Origin: Mucilaginibacter gossypii
GTDB taxonomy: Bacteria; Bacteroidota; Bacteroidia; Sphingobacteriales; Sphingobacteriaceae
Assembly: GCF_900100945.1 (NCBI RefSeq)
Contig: NZ_FNCG01000005.1
Location: 124,001 to 188,000, forward strand
Direction: 5' to 3'
Length of the DNA: 64,000 nt
Position numbers and translations under genes: made by a program. Positions 18,025 to 26,516 of the stretch are shown piece by piece (positions within the stretch are counted from its first letter, which is position 1; each line of letters begins with the position of its first letter). The notes beneath the pieces were generated by a model, which searched no databases, was not told where the DNA came from, and saw nothing but the letters and a program-made list of their open reading frames with translations.

Positions 18025-18191
18025 GATTTTAGATGTTAAATGTAAAGCCATAAACGCACGTTATCCTTTAAATTGTATACGGCCCTACGCTATTAATTTA
18101 CTTTGGTTATAACCCGGCCCATATTTGAGCCGTATTACGTATTATCAATACACGAGCCAAACAATTAGCAGTAGCAACTTGGTATTTTTTA

Positions 18192-18199
18192 TATTTTTG
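18192..18199 (+). promoter_or_regulatory. Candidate -7 promoter box
   Basis: TATTTTTG fits TAnnTTTG, 17 bases before the ATG at 18217. No -33 box is obvious at the usual distance. Confidence 0.4.
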
Positions 18200-18216
18200 C
18201 TGAAAATAAATTGAAC

Positions 18217-18432
18217 ATGGCTGAAATCAGTATTACCAACAAGGATTGGGAACGCGTAAAAATTAAGATTCAACGTAAATACAACCACCTTACAGACGAG
18301 CAGTTAAAATACAGTGAAGGACAGGAAGAAAGCTTGATTACCAAACTGATGGACCTGGTAAACCGCGATCGCAAATATGTGGTTTTTACCCTAAAAAAGG
18401 CCCTGGTGAATATTGATACCAACCGACTGTAA
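18217..18432 (+). CDS. Small CsbD-like protein, function unknown
   Basis: This 71-residue charged, helical protein carries no signal. The N-terminal KDWERVKIKIQRKYNHLTDE and the following GQEESLITKL resemble the layout of CsbD-like stress proteins (Trp, a basic helix, LTDxxL, then a second helix), but the match is weak. The ATG at 18217 is chosen over the TTG at 18211. It precedes the S41 protease by 63 bases on the same strand and may share its transcript. Confidence 0.6.
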   Translation: MAEISITNKDWERVKIKIQRKYNHLTDEQLKYSEGQEESLITKLMDLVNRDRKYVVFTLKKALVNIDTNRL

Positions 18433-18495
18433 AATAGACACTGCGGTTATACAAACTGGATAGCTTTTTTGTATTTTTATTTTTTTCGAGGATAA

Positions 18496-20247
18496 ATGAT
18501 GAAACAGGGTTTAGTGTTCAAAAAAGAATACAAAAGAGCAGGCTTATTTGCAGGTATTGCCTTGCTGGCCGCGGGTATAGTGGGTTTTAATGACGACCTG
18601 TTCCAGATCTCTAAGAACCTTGATGTTTTTGCCTCTGTTTATAAAGAGGTTAATATCAATTATGTTGATGATATCAATTCGGCCAAGCTGGTAAAAACCG
18701 GTGTTGATGCCATGCTCGATGGCCTTGACCCTTATACCGAGTTTGTGCCCGAATCGGAAATTGAAGATTATAAGCTGCATTACGTAAGTACCCAGTATGG
18801 CGGCATTGGCGCCAGTATTTTTTTGCGTAACGGTAAAGTATTTGTATCGGAAGTGTTTGCGGGCTTCCCAGCCCAAAAAGGAGATGTACACCCCGGCGAT
18901 CAGCTCCTGAAGATAAACGATGTTGACCTTAACGGCAAGAATAATGACCAGGTGAGCCAACTGCTGAAAGGCTCAAAGGGTGCGGCCATAAAATTGTTCA
19001 TCAAACGGGATAATACACCTCAGCCATTTGAAAAGAACCTGGTTCGTGACGAGATCAAACAGCCCAATGTATCGTACTTTGGCATGGTTGATGGCAACAT
19101 GGGGTACATTAAACTGGATAAGTTTCTTGAAAATTCGGCTGCCGAAGTTACCAATGCCCTCGTGGAGCTAAAAAAGAAAAATCCCAGCGGTATCATTCTT
19201 GATCTTCGCTCAAACGGCGGCGGTATATTACAGGAAGCTGTAAAAATAGTGAACCTTTTTGTGCAGAAAGATGTGGAAATTGTATCTCAAAAAGGGAAGA
19301 TAAAGGAAAAGAACTTTACTTACAGCACCATCAGCGCACCGCTCGAACCCGATTTGCCTTTGGTGGTATTGGTAAACAGCCATTCGGCATCGGCAAGTGA
19401 AATTGTTGCCGGCGCCCTGCAGGACCTCGACCGCGCGGTGATCATCGGGCAGCGCAGTTATGGCAAAGGCCTGGTACAGCAAACTTTCAATTTACCATAC
19501 AATAGCCTGGTAAAAATTACCATTGCCAAATACTACGTGCCTTCGGGCCGTTGTATTCAGGAGCTGGATTATACCCACCGTAAGGATGATGGCAGTGTGG
19601 TAAAAGTGGCCGATTCGCTGATCCATGAATTTAAAACAAAGAACGGCCGTTCTGTTTATGACGGCAGCGGCATTTACCCAGACCTCTTTATTAAACAGGA
19701 AAAATTTGCCAATGTTACCCAGGCATTGGTGGGCAAACTGCTGATATTTGATTATGCCACAGTTTACCACGATAAGCACGCTAAAATTGCCGATGCCCGT
19801 TCGTTTACGCTATCTGACGGTGAATACAATGACTTTATAAAATACCTGGCCGATAAAAACTATAGCTACACCACCGCATCCGAAAAATTATTAACCACTT
19901 TAAAAGTTGAAGCCACGAAGGATAAACAGTTCAACGATATCCAGGCCGAGTATGAAGGTTTGAAAACCAAACTTATTGCCAGCAAAAAGAACGATCTTGT
20001 TCAACATAAAGACGAAATAAAGCAAGTACTTGAAAACGAAATAGCGTCGCGCTATTACTACGAAAAAGGCCGTTACGAAACCAACTTTAAATACGATAAA
20101 GAACTTGCGCAGAGCGTAAAAACCATGCAAGACAAAGCCCAGCTGGCATCAATATTAAAAGGCGAAGGCAGCTATAAAGTTATCGGAAAACCTGTATTGG
20201 CCATGGCAGCTAAAAAAGCAGCCGATAAAGATGACGACGACGAATAG
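18496..20247 (+). CDS. C-terminal processing peptidase (S41, CtpA/Prc type)
   Basis: This is a 583-residue serine protease. An N-terminal membrane or signal segment (about 14-30) is followed by the S41 N-terminal helical region, a PDZ domain (about 95-170, VFAGFPAQKGDVHPGDQLLKIN), and the catalytic core. The core has the Ser in SASASEI (about 297-302) and the Lys in SYGKGLVQ (about 323), the Ser/Lys dyad of the family. The C-terminal 200 residues are helical and charged, ending in DDDDE. CTPs trim or degrade envelope proteins from their C-termini. Two consecutive ATG codons (18496, 18499) are possible starts. Confidence 0.9.
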   Translation: MMKQGLVFKKEYKRAGLFAGIALLAAGIVGFNDDLFQISKNLDVFASVYKEVNINYVDDINSAKLVKTGVDAMLDGLDPYTEFVPESEIEDYKLHYVSTQYGGIGASIFLRNGKVFVSEVFAGFPAQKGDVHPGDQLLKINDVDLNGKNNDQVSQLLKGSKGAAIKLFIKRDNTPQPFEKNLVRDEIKQPNVSYFGMVDGNMGYIKLDKFLENSAAEVTNALVELKKKNPSGIILDLRSNGGGILQEAVKIVNLFVQKDVEIVSQKGKIKEKNFTYSTISAPLEPDLPLVVLVNSHSASASEIVAGALQDLDRAVIIGQRSYGKGLVQQTFNLPYNSLVKITIAKYYVPSGRCIQELDYTHRKDDGSVVKVADSLIHEFKTKNGRSVYDGSGIYPDLFIKQEKFANVTQALVGKLLIFDYATVYHDKHAKIADARSFTLSDGEYNDFIKYLADKNYSYTTASEKLLTTLKVEATKDKQFNDIQAEYEGLKTKLIASKKNDLVQHKDEIKQVLENEIASRYYYEKGRYETNFKYDKELAQSVKTMQDKAQLASILKGEGSYKVIGKPVLAMAAKKAADKDDDDE

Positions 20248-20376
20248 GTTGAACACCAGTCTGTTTCAATTCAAAACACACATTGTATCCAATTAGTTAC
20301 CCCTTGCAATAGGTAAGGGAGTTAAACTTTTATGGCCTGTTATTGTCATATACTTACAAACAAACAATAACACCAA

Positions 20377-20883
20377 ATGAAAAAGATAATTTTAACAGCT
20401 GCTATATTATTAAGCAGCTTAACCGTAAAAATAGCCAGCGCGCAAATAAGCTTAAATATCAACATAGGCAGCCAACCTGCCTGGGGCCCCGTAGGTTATG
20501 ACCATGTAGATTATTATTACCTGCCCGATATTGATTCTTATTACGATATCAATGCCCACCAGTATGTTTATTTTGATAATAATGTTTGGGTTCATGGGGC
20601 TATGTTGCCGCCACGTTTTGGTAACTATGATGTATATCGCAGCTACAAGGTAGTAGTTAATGAGCGCACCCCTTGGATTAGGAACGATGTTTACAAACGT
20701 AAATATGCTTCATACAAAGGCCGTCATGATCAGGTTGTAATTCGTGATAGCCACGATGAAAAATACCGTAACCATTGGGTTGAACGTAAAACCGTGCGCA
20801 GGGTTGACGTAAAACAAAAATCAAATGGTAATAAACGCGGACATGATGGTCATGACAATCACGGCAATGACCACCGCGATTAA
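20377..20883 (+). CDS. Secreted Tyr/His-rich protein, paralogue of 22388 gene
   Basis: The product is 168 residues with a signal peptide (about 1-22, cleavage after ASA). The mature part starts with ISLNINIGSQPAWGPVGYD, followed by HVDYYYLPDIDSYY and VYFDNNVWVHG, and ends in a His/Asp/Lys-rich tail (HDGHDNHGNDHRD) that could bind metal ions. The gene at 22388 encodes a close paralogue with the same order of motifs. The family is common and uncharacterised in Sphingobacteriaceae. Confidence 0.78.
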   Translation: MKKIILTAAILLSSLTVKIASAQISLNINIGSQPAWGPVGYDHVDYYYLPDIDSYYDINAHQYVYFDNNVWVHGAMLPPRFGNYDVYRSYKVVVNERTPWIRNDVYKRKYASYKGRHDQVVIRDSHDEKYRNHWVERKTVRRVDVKQKSNGNKRGHDGHDNHGNDHRD

Positions 20884-20918
20884 GTTTTTGTATTGTTATA
20901 ATTTTGATTGTTTTTATG

Positions 20919-20953
20919 AAGGACTGTCCCCCAAAAAGGACAGCCCTTTTTTC
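20919..20953 (+). terminator. Terminator
   Basis: A stem built around CTGTCC/GGACAG, with flanking GG/CC pairs and an A-C mismatch, is followed by a T-run (CCCTTTTTTC). Confidence 0.65.
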
Positions 20954-21135
20954 TTGCAATTCCCCTTATATCTTCCCTTAGGGGCATAGTTGGTCTTCGG
21001 CACAAAAGTTGCCCGTTTATGTCACATTTGGGTTAACTTTTATAGTTTGTTTACTTAGGTTTAGCTATAAACAAACATTATATTCGTTACTTAGTTAACC
21101 GATTTATTGTTAACCGATTTAAATCAAATTACACC

Positions 21136-22011
21136 ATGAAATACCGAATATCCATTTTGGCACTGCTTGTAGTAGCAGTATTAGGCCAAAGCTGTGTAAG
21201 CAGCAAAAAGTACAAAGAACTGGATGCTAATTACACCCAATTACAAAACAGTACCAAAGACCTAAGCATTAAGTACCAAACCAGCGAACAGGCCCTTGCC
21301 GTAGCACGTAGCCGTAACAAAAGCCTTGAAGAGCAAATTGAGCAGCAAAAAACAAATGTAACCGCTTTGCAGGATGCTTTGAACAAATGTTTAAACTCAA
21401 GCAGTCAGGGCAATGTGAACATATCAAAGCTGGTTGATGAGATCAATGCTTCAAACCGCTACATACAACAACTGGTTAACGCTAAAAACAAAAGCGATTC
21501 GCTTAACATGGTGTTGACCAACAATCTTACCCGCTCATTAACTCCGCAGGAAACCCAGGATGTTGATGTAAAGGTTTTGAAAGGAGTTGTGTACATCTCA
21601 TTATCTGATAACATGTTGTATAAATCGGGCAGTTATGAAATATCTGATAAGGCAGGTGCTACTTTAAGCAAGATAGCCAAGATCATTATGGACTATAGCA
21701 ATTATGACGTGCTGATTGAAGGTAACACAGATAATGTCCCTATTTCGCAGAAAAATATCCGTAACAACTGGGATTTAAGTGCTTTACGTGCCTCATCAGT
21801 AGTGCAGGCCCTGCAAACCACTTACCAGGTTGATCCTAAACGTTTAACTGCCGGTGGCCGCGGTGAGTATAATCCTATCGCGGATAACTCAACCCCGAGT
21901 GGTAAAGCACAAAACAGGCGTACTCAAATTATCATAACACCAAAATTGGATCAGTTTATGGACCTGATAGGCAAAGCACCGGCCGATCAGCCCGCGCCGC
22001 CTAAACAATAA
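21136..22011 (+). CDS. OmpA family lipoprotein with coiled coil
   Basis: The product is 291 residues. The lipobox is LGQSC (Cys about 20), followed by SSKKYKEL. A coiled coil covers about 28-85. The C-terminal OmpA domain (about 160-275) has DVLIEGNTDNVPIS and the AQNRRTQI motif for binding diaminopimelate in peptidoglycan. It likely links the outer membrane to the wall. The two paralogous secreted genes on either side suggest a local duplication around it. Confidence 0.88.
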   Translation: MKYRISILALLVVAVLGQSCVSSKKYKELDANYTQLQNSTKDLSIKYQTSEQALAVARSRNKSLEEQIEQQKTNVTALQDALNKCLNSSSQGNVNISKLVDEINASNRYIQQLVNAKNKSDSLNMVLTNNLTRSLTPQETQDVDVKVLKGVVYISLSDNMLYKSGSYEISDKAGATLSKIAKIIMDYSNYDVLIEGNTDNVPISQKNIRNNWDLSALRASSVVQALQTTYQVDPKRLTAGGRGEYNPIADNSTPSGKAQNRRTQIIITPKLDQFMDLIGKAPADQPAPPKQ

Positions 22012-22035
22012 TTGTAGTTTAGCTATCAATATTTC

Positions 22036-22063
22036 AAGCCACCCGGTTAGGGTGGCTTTTTTT
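22036..22063 (+). terminator. Terminator of OmpA-like gene
   Basis: AAGCCACCC pairs with GGGTGGCTT around a short loop and is followed by TTTTTTTA, 25 bases after the stop. Confidence 0.88.
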
Positions 22064-22387
22064 ATGCAGCTATTTTCGTATGTTTTTGCAGACAGTATTG
22101 CAAAGGCTAAAACAGGGTTACGGGAATCCCGGAAAGCTTTTATTTTCCATATAATTATTAACCGAATGATAACAAAACACAGTTTTTTTAATTTGGAATA
22201 TTGCTCATTTAATTAAGACGGAAAATAACCAGCATTTGCTGTGTTACAATTAATTGAGCTTGCTTCATTACACTAAGGTTACCATTACAATGGCATTTGT
22301 TTTGAATAAATGGGGCAACAGATATTAAGACAGGTTAAACCACGGGCTTTAACTATAGTCATATAAATATAACTTATTACACGCGTT

Positions 22388-22930
22388 ATGAAAAAGATGA
22401 TTTTATCGGCAGTTATTTTGTTAAGCTGCTTCTCTGCAAAAATAGCTTCTGCACAGGTTAGTATTGGTTTAGGGATCAACATAGGCAGTCAGCCCGATTG
22501 GGGGCCTGTAGGCTATGATCATGTTGACTATTATTATATGCCTGATATTGATGCTTACTATGATGTGCCAACCCATAATTATGTTTACTATGAAAACAAT
22601 GTATGGGTACACCGCAGGTATTTACCTGTAAGGTATCGTAACTACAATGTTTACAATGGCTACAAGGTTGTAATAAATGATCGTAACCCATGGATGCGCA
22701 ATGCATACTACAGGGATCATTATTCCGGCTATCGCGGCCGTCATGATCAGGTGATTATCCGTAACAGTCGTGATGTAAGATATGCCAATCACTGGCGCGG
22801 CGGCGACCGCGGATGGCATGGAGGTAACCCAAACAGAGGCGGATGGCACGGTGGCGGTGATCATGGTCATGGTGGCGGTCACGGTGGTGACGGCGGACAT
22901 GGTCACGGCGGTGGTCACGGACATCACTAA
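22388..22930 (+). CDS. Secreted protein with His/Gly-rich tail, paralogue of 20377 gene
   Basis: The product is 180 residues with a signal peptide (about 1-22). It repeats the motifs of the upstream paralogue: INIGSQPDWGPVGYDHVDY, MPDIDAYYDV and YENNVWVHRRY. The tail is different, a run of Gly/His units (GGHGHGGGHGHH) longer than in the paralogue, which would chelate Zn, Ni or Cu. This low-complexity end explains several long false frames on both strands. The function is unknown. Confidence 0.78.
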   Translation: MKKMILSAVILLSCFSAKIASAQVSIGLGINIGSQPDWGPVGYDHVDYYYMPDIDAYYDVPTHNYVYYENNVWVHRRYLPVRYRNYNVYNGYKVVINDRNPWMRNAYYRDHYSGYRGRHDQVIIRNSRDVRYANHWRGGDRGWHGGNPNRGGWHGGGDHGHGGGHGGDGGHGHGGGHGHH

Positions 22931-22948
22931 TAAACATTATTATTTAAC

Positions 22949-22983
22949 AAATAGGCTTCCCGAAAAGGAGGCCTATTTTGTTT
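22949..22983 (+). terminator. Terminator
   Basis: AATAGGC-TTCC pairs with GGA-GGCCTATT, followed by TTGTTT, just after the stop at 22930. Confidence 0.7.
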
Positions 22984-23017
22984 CCAGGGCGTATCTATAA
23001 GTTCATTGAGGCTCAGT

Positions 23018-23455
23018 TTAAGGCATATTTACCTTCCAGCCTTCAAATGGTTTAACCGTAGCACAAATGGGACTGCCGTCTTTTGTTGTTCCCGGAAAGC
23101 TCGTTATAAGGAATGCAGTTGGATGATGGCTAAGCTGGGTTATCATGTCCCAGGTTACTCCGGAAAGTGGAATTTTAACCCTGCGGCTCCAGCCTCCCAC
23201 CTGGCCTGCATATTCACCCACGTCGATATAAAGGAATTGACTTGCGGGCTTTCCCTGTACAAACGGCCCCGAAAATCGGGGTTCATTAATCTTCTGCGGA
23301 TCGCTTTTTAATTGAATCGTCAGATTAAATTGGATATCCAGCCCATCGGATCGTTGTGTCTGAATGGTTTCATATCCGGTTCCGCTACCCTTTTGAATTC
23401 CGAAATCTACCCCCTCCGGAGGATTTTGAAGGCGAATACAAAGTTGAATATCCAT
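23018..23455 (-). CDS. DUF5990 family protein
   Basis: The product is 145 residues from the ATG at 23455. It matches the DUF5990 pattern: an N-terminal strand DIQLCIRLQNPPEGVDFGIQ, then GYETIQTQRS, FSGPFVQGKPASQFLYIDVG and GGWSRRVKIPLSGV. No signal or membrane segment is seen. The biochemical role is unknown. Confidence 0.78.
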   Translation of the reverse strand: MDIQLCIRLQNPPEGVDFGIQKGSGTGYETIQTQRSDGLDIQFNLTIQLKSDPQKINEPRFSGPFVQGKPASQFLYIDVGEYAGQVGGWSRRVKIPLSGVTWDMITQLSHHPTAFLITSFPGTTKDGSPICATVKPFEGWKVNMP

Positions 23456-23562
23456 ATACAATTATAATACAAACCAATCTTCAAAAGTTTTATCCGGAGT
23501 ATTTTCTTTTAAGCTGAGGCACTACCTAACGTTCAGGATGTAATAAGCGTTTTACTTTTGCT

Positions 23563-23570
23563 TATGTTTG
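23563..23570 (+). promoter_or_regulatory. Candidate -7 promoter box of the DtxR-type gene
   Basis: TATGTTTG is an exact TAnnTTTG match 22 bases before the ATG at 23593. No -33 TTG at the usual spacing. Confidence 0.45.
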
Positions 23571-23592
23571 TATTTTATCAAATTGAATACTG

Positions 23593-24249
23593 ATGTATAC
23601 GCTTTCGGAAGAAAACTATTTAAAAGCTATTTATCGCCTTGCATTACAAGGAAAGGATTTTAAAATAACGCCCACCGCCATTGCCGAATCACTCAGCAAT
23701 AACCCAGCCTCGGTGGTAGATATGATCCGTAAGCTTACCGAAAAACAATTGATAGAATATGATAAAAAGAATGGTGTAAGGTTAACCCAGCAGGGCTTAA
23801 AGGATGCTACATTAATTGTACGCCGCCATCGACTCTGGGAAGTTTTTTTACTGGAGAAATTGGGTTATCACTGGGATGAGATCCATGATATTGCCGAAGA
23901 ACTGGAACACATTAACGATGCCACCCTTGCCGACAGGCTGGATAAATTCCTGGGCTTTCCCGAATATGACCCGCATGGCGACCCTATACCAAAGGCGAAC
24001 GGTAAAGTGCCCAAATCCTATTCTGTAAGCCTTTCTGAGCTTAAACCTGGTTCCCAAAGCCATGTTGCCGCTGTGCGCGATACCAGCAGTTCATTTTTGC
24101 AATACCTTCAACGGCTGAACATAGGTATAGGAACAAAAATTCAGTTGATTGAAAAAATCCCATACGACAGTTCGCTGGTGATAAAAATTGAAAACCGCGG
24201 GGACACCACGGTTTCGCAAAAGTTTGGCGAGAATATATTAGTAGATTAA
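23593..24249 (+). CDS. Metal-dependent transcriptional regulator (DtxR/MntR family)
   Basis: This 218-residue regulator has an N-terminal winged helix (about 1-65, SEENYLKAIYRLALQ and NNPASVVDMIRKL), a dimerisation and metal-binding region (about 70-140, with RRHRLWEVFLLEKLGYHWDEIHDIAEELEH in pieces giving the His/Glu ligands), and a C-terminal SH3-like FeoA domain (about 145-218). Such proteins repress metal uptake genes when Fe(II) or Mn(II) is bound. No transporter is adjacent, so its targets lie elsewhere. Confidence 0.9.
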   Translation: MYTLSEENYLKAIYRLALQGKDFKITPTAIAESLSNNPASVVDMIRKLTEKQLIEYDKKNGVRLTQQGLKDATLIVRRHRLWEVFLLEKLGYHWDEIHDIAEELEHINDATLADRLDKFLGFPEYDPHGDPIPKANGKVPKSYSVSLSELKPGSQSHVAAVRDTSSSFLQYLQRLNIGIGTKIQLIEKIPYDSSLVIKIENRGDTTVSQKFGENILVD

Positions 24250-24256
24250 GCTTAAA

Positions 24257-24360
24257 GCAGAAAGCCGAAGGCTTAAAGCTTTGGAGAAAAATAGCAGAAT
24301 GCTTAAAGCTAATCTGTAAGTTAAAAAGCTTTTAGCTTTCTGCCTTCGGCTTTCAGCTCA
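24257..24360. repeat. Inverted repeat, GAAAGCCGAAGGC family
   Basis: Perfect 13-bp arms GAAAGCCGAAGGC (24260-24272) and GCCTTCGGCTTTC (24342-24354), extended by AGCTTAAAGC-type sequence, lie between the convergent genes ending at 24249 and 24363. Shorter relatives occur near 45740-45765 and 54882-54916. It may work as a bidirectional terminator. Confidence 0.7.
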
Positions 24361-24362
24361 AA

Positions 24363-24863
24363 CTAAGGTTTCCCCGTTACTCTTGATGATTCGGCAAGTT
24401 CACCGTCAACGTCTACATCAAAGTAGAGGCGGTAGATCTCCCATTCATTTTTGGGTTTGTAAAACATAAACGTCATGCGGGCCGGTTGGCCTTCGTGTTT
24501 AAGCAGATAGCTGTACAGTACCAGGCTGTTTGAAGCCTTGCGTTGCATGATCAGGTCCTTGCCGAGATATTTGCCTATTACACTTCGCATAGAATCTATT
24601 TTGACAATAATCCCGGTAAGCCGGGTTGAATCCATCTGCTTGTTGCTTTTAAAAATATCAATCACTGCGCGGGCTGTGCCTTGCTTGTCGTATTCTTTAA
24701 AAAACTTATCAATAAAGGTTTGTACCCCGGTTACCGAAGCCGCGGCCGAAGTTGCGGTGGCAGCGGTCGCCTGGGTTTGTGCCAAGGCAACATTGCCGGT
24801 GAATACCAGCGCCGATACAATAAAAAATAAGGGTTTAAATGCTTTAAAGTAGGTGTATCGCAT
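24363..24863 (-). CDS. Secreted protein of unknown function
   Basis: The product is 166 residues from the ATG at 24863. It has a signal peptide (about 8-28, VSALVFTGNVALA before Q), then an Ala/Thr-rich linker and a compact domain (about 45-160) with FFKEYDKQGTARAVIDIF and PARMTFMFYKPKNEWEIY. The ending resembles small periplasmic proteins of the NTF2-like type, but that is a weak impression. No operon partner. Confidence 0.65.
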   Translation of the reverse strand: MRYTYFKAFKPLFFIVSALVFTGNVALAQTQATAATATSAAASVTGVQTFIDKFFKEYDKQGTARAVIDIFKSNKQMDSTRLTGIIVKIDSMRSVIGKYLGKDLIMQRKASNSLVLYSYLLKHEGQPARMTFMFYKPKNEWEIYRLYFDVDVDGELAESSRVTGKP

Positions 24864-24975
24864 GTTCAAAAATGTTAATTTTTAAAAGTAGGCATTTTTT
24901 ACAAATCCCCCAATAATAGCTATTAAGATGATTGAAATGTGGCAAAGCGGGCAGCTAAAATAAAGTTTCAAAAAA

Positions 24976-25009
24976 TAAAGAGCCCGGTATTCTCATATCG
25001 GGCTCTTTA
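24976..25009 (-). terminator. Terminator of the E1-beta gene
   Basis: TAAAGAGCCCG pairs with CGGGCTCTTTA, and on the minus strand it is followed by TTTTTTG, 20 bases beyond the stop at 25030. Confidence 0.85.
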
Positions 25010-25029
25010 CATATTTTATATTAAAACGA

Positions 25030-26013
25030 TTACTTGGTAACGTACATTACTTCTTTAACCGCTTTGATCACCCTTTCAGGGTTTGGCAGGTATTCCTGGA
25101 TCAAAGTTGGAGCGTAAGGAAGCGGAACGTCACCGCCCATGATACGCAGGATAGGAGCGTCAAGGTAATCAAACGCGTCTTTTTGTACTTTGAAAGCAAC
25201 CTCGGTAGCAATTGAACCTAACGGCCAGCTTTCTTCAATAATTACCAAACGGTTTGTTTTCTTTACCGATTCGATAACTGTAGCATAATCGATAGGGCGT
25301 ACAGTACGCAGGTCGATCACTTCAGCGTGGATACCTTCTTTTTCAAGTTCGGCAGCAGCAGCGATAACCACTTTCATGATCTTGCCAAAGCCAACTAAAG
25401 TAACGTCAGCACCTTCTTTAACAACTTTTGCTTTACCCAATGGGATATAGTAAGTTTCTTCAGGCACTTCACCTTTATCGCCATACATTAATTCCGACTC
25501 CATAAAAATAACCGGATCGGGATCAAGGATAGCTGATTTTAATAAACCTTTAGCATCGTATGGGTTTGATGGTACAACCACTTTTAAGCCAGGGCAGTTG
25601 GCATACCAGTTTTCAAAGCACTGGCTGTGCTGTGAGCTAAGCATACCTGCATTACCGGTAGGGCCGCGGAAAACGATTGGAACTGAAAACTGGCCACCGC
25701 TCATTGACATCATTTTGGCAGCGCCATTGATGATCTGGTCGATAGCTACCAGTGAAAAGTTGAAAGTCATGAACTCGATGATAGGGCGTAAGCCATTCAT
25801 TGCCGAGCCGATGCCGATACCGGCGAAACCCAATTCAGAGATGGGCGTATCTATAACACGCTTTGCGCCAAATTCGTCCAGCATTCCCTGGCTTACCTTG
25901 TACGCGCCGTTATATTCGGCAACCTCTTCACCCATCAGGTATATATTCTCGTCGCTGCGCATTTCTTCGACCATGGCCTCTCTTAGCGCTTCTCTGAATT
26001 GTATTTCTCTCAT
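25030..26013 (-). CDS. pdhB: Pyruvate dehydrogenase E1 component, beta subunit
   Basis: The product is 327 residues, the normal family length, from the ATG at 26013 (REIQFREALREAMVEEM). The longer upstream frame would run through the promoter. It carries the E1-beta signatures EEVAEYNGAYKVSQGM, RVIDTPISELGFAGIG, GPTGNAGMLSSQHSQ and the C-terminal transketolase domain (EVIDLRTVRPID). With E1-alpha and TPP it decarboxylates pyruvate in the cytoplasmic dehydrogenase complex. The alpha subunit and E2 are not in the window. A promoter lies just upstream. Confidence 0.92.
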   Translation of the reverse strand: MREIQFREALREAMVEEMRSDENIYLMGEEVAEYNGAYKVSQGMLDEFGAKRVIDTPISELGFAGIGIGSAMNGLRPIIEFMTFNFSLVAIDQIINGAAKMMSMSGGQFSVPIVFRGPTGNAGMLSSQHSQCFENWYANCPGLKVVVPSNPYDAKGLLKSAILDPDPVIFMESELMYGDKGEVPEETYYIPLGKAKVVKEGADVTLVGFGKIMKVVIAAAAELEKEGIHAEVIDLRTVRPIDYATVIESVKKTNRLVIIEESWPLGSIATEVAFKVQKDAFDYLDAPILRIMGGDVPLPYAPTLIQEYLPNPERVIKAVKEVMYVTK

Positions 26014-26042
26014 TATAGTAAAATGATGTTTTTTTGCGAACG

Positions 26043-26072
26043 CAAATATAAACACTAATGTGTTAAATGCAA
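26043..26072 (-). promoter_or_regulatory. Promoter of pdhB
   Basis: On the minus strand, TTG (26070-26072), 19 bases, then TATATTTG (26043-26050), an exact Bacteroidota promoter. The predicted leader is about 20-25 bases. Confidence 0.75.
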
Positions 26073-26165
26073 TTAACCGTGGTATTGGTTTGATTTTTAA
26101 TACATATATTTTACATTTAAAATCGAAAAAAAACTGATAGTGTCCATTTAATTCAAAAATTAACA

Positions 26166-26510
26166 ATGGCTTATTCTAAAAATGGCAATCAAATAACGTT
26201 TTCCGAGGATAATAGCATCGATTTTGAATATCCAATCGAGGAAATTTTTGAAGTTGACGGTATTTTAGTTGTTACATTGAAAATACCCAACAATGTTCGT
26301 GATCGTCGTAATGTTTTTGCCTTTAGCAGAACCGGCGATTTTTTATGGCAGATAAAAGATGTACCGCTCTATCACAACGGCGATTTCTGCCCCTTTATAG
26401 GAGCACTTGTCAATAAGCAAAACGAATTTGTATTATTTAACTGGTGCGATACCGCTGTTATCATAGATCCGCAAACCGGTAATGTTATCAGAACATATCA
26501 AACAAAGTAG
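26166..26510 (+). CDS. Hypothetical protein, possible beta-propeller-like fragment
   Basis: This 114-residue soluble protein is rich in short beta strands (NVFAFSRTGDFLWQIKDV, FVLFNWCDTAVIIDPQTGNVIRTYQ). The 'xDPQTGNVI' turn resembles single blades of WD40/PQQ-like repeats, but it is too short for a propeller. It is divergent from pdhB. The stop codon lies in the loop of a small hairpin (AACAAAG-TAG-CTTTGTT) that may end transcription before the convergent DUF5009 gene. Confidence 0.65.
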   Translation: MAYSKNGNQITFSEDNSIDFEYPIEEIFEVDGILVVTLKIPNNVRDRRNVFAFSRTGDFLWQIKDVPLYHNGDFCPFIGALVNKQNEFVLFNWCDTAVIIDPQTGNVIRTYQTK

Positions 26511-26516
26511 CTTTGT

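Noticed and set aside
22476..22937. Several long His- or Thr-rich frames opposite the 22388 gene
   Set aside because: They come from the Gly/His repeat tail of the real plus-strand gene, which has a signal peptide and a paralogue.
25030..26166. Longer start for pdhB at 26166
   Set aside because: It would run through an exact promoter match at 26043-26072; the ATG at 26013 gives the standard E1-beta N-terminus.
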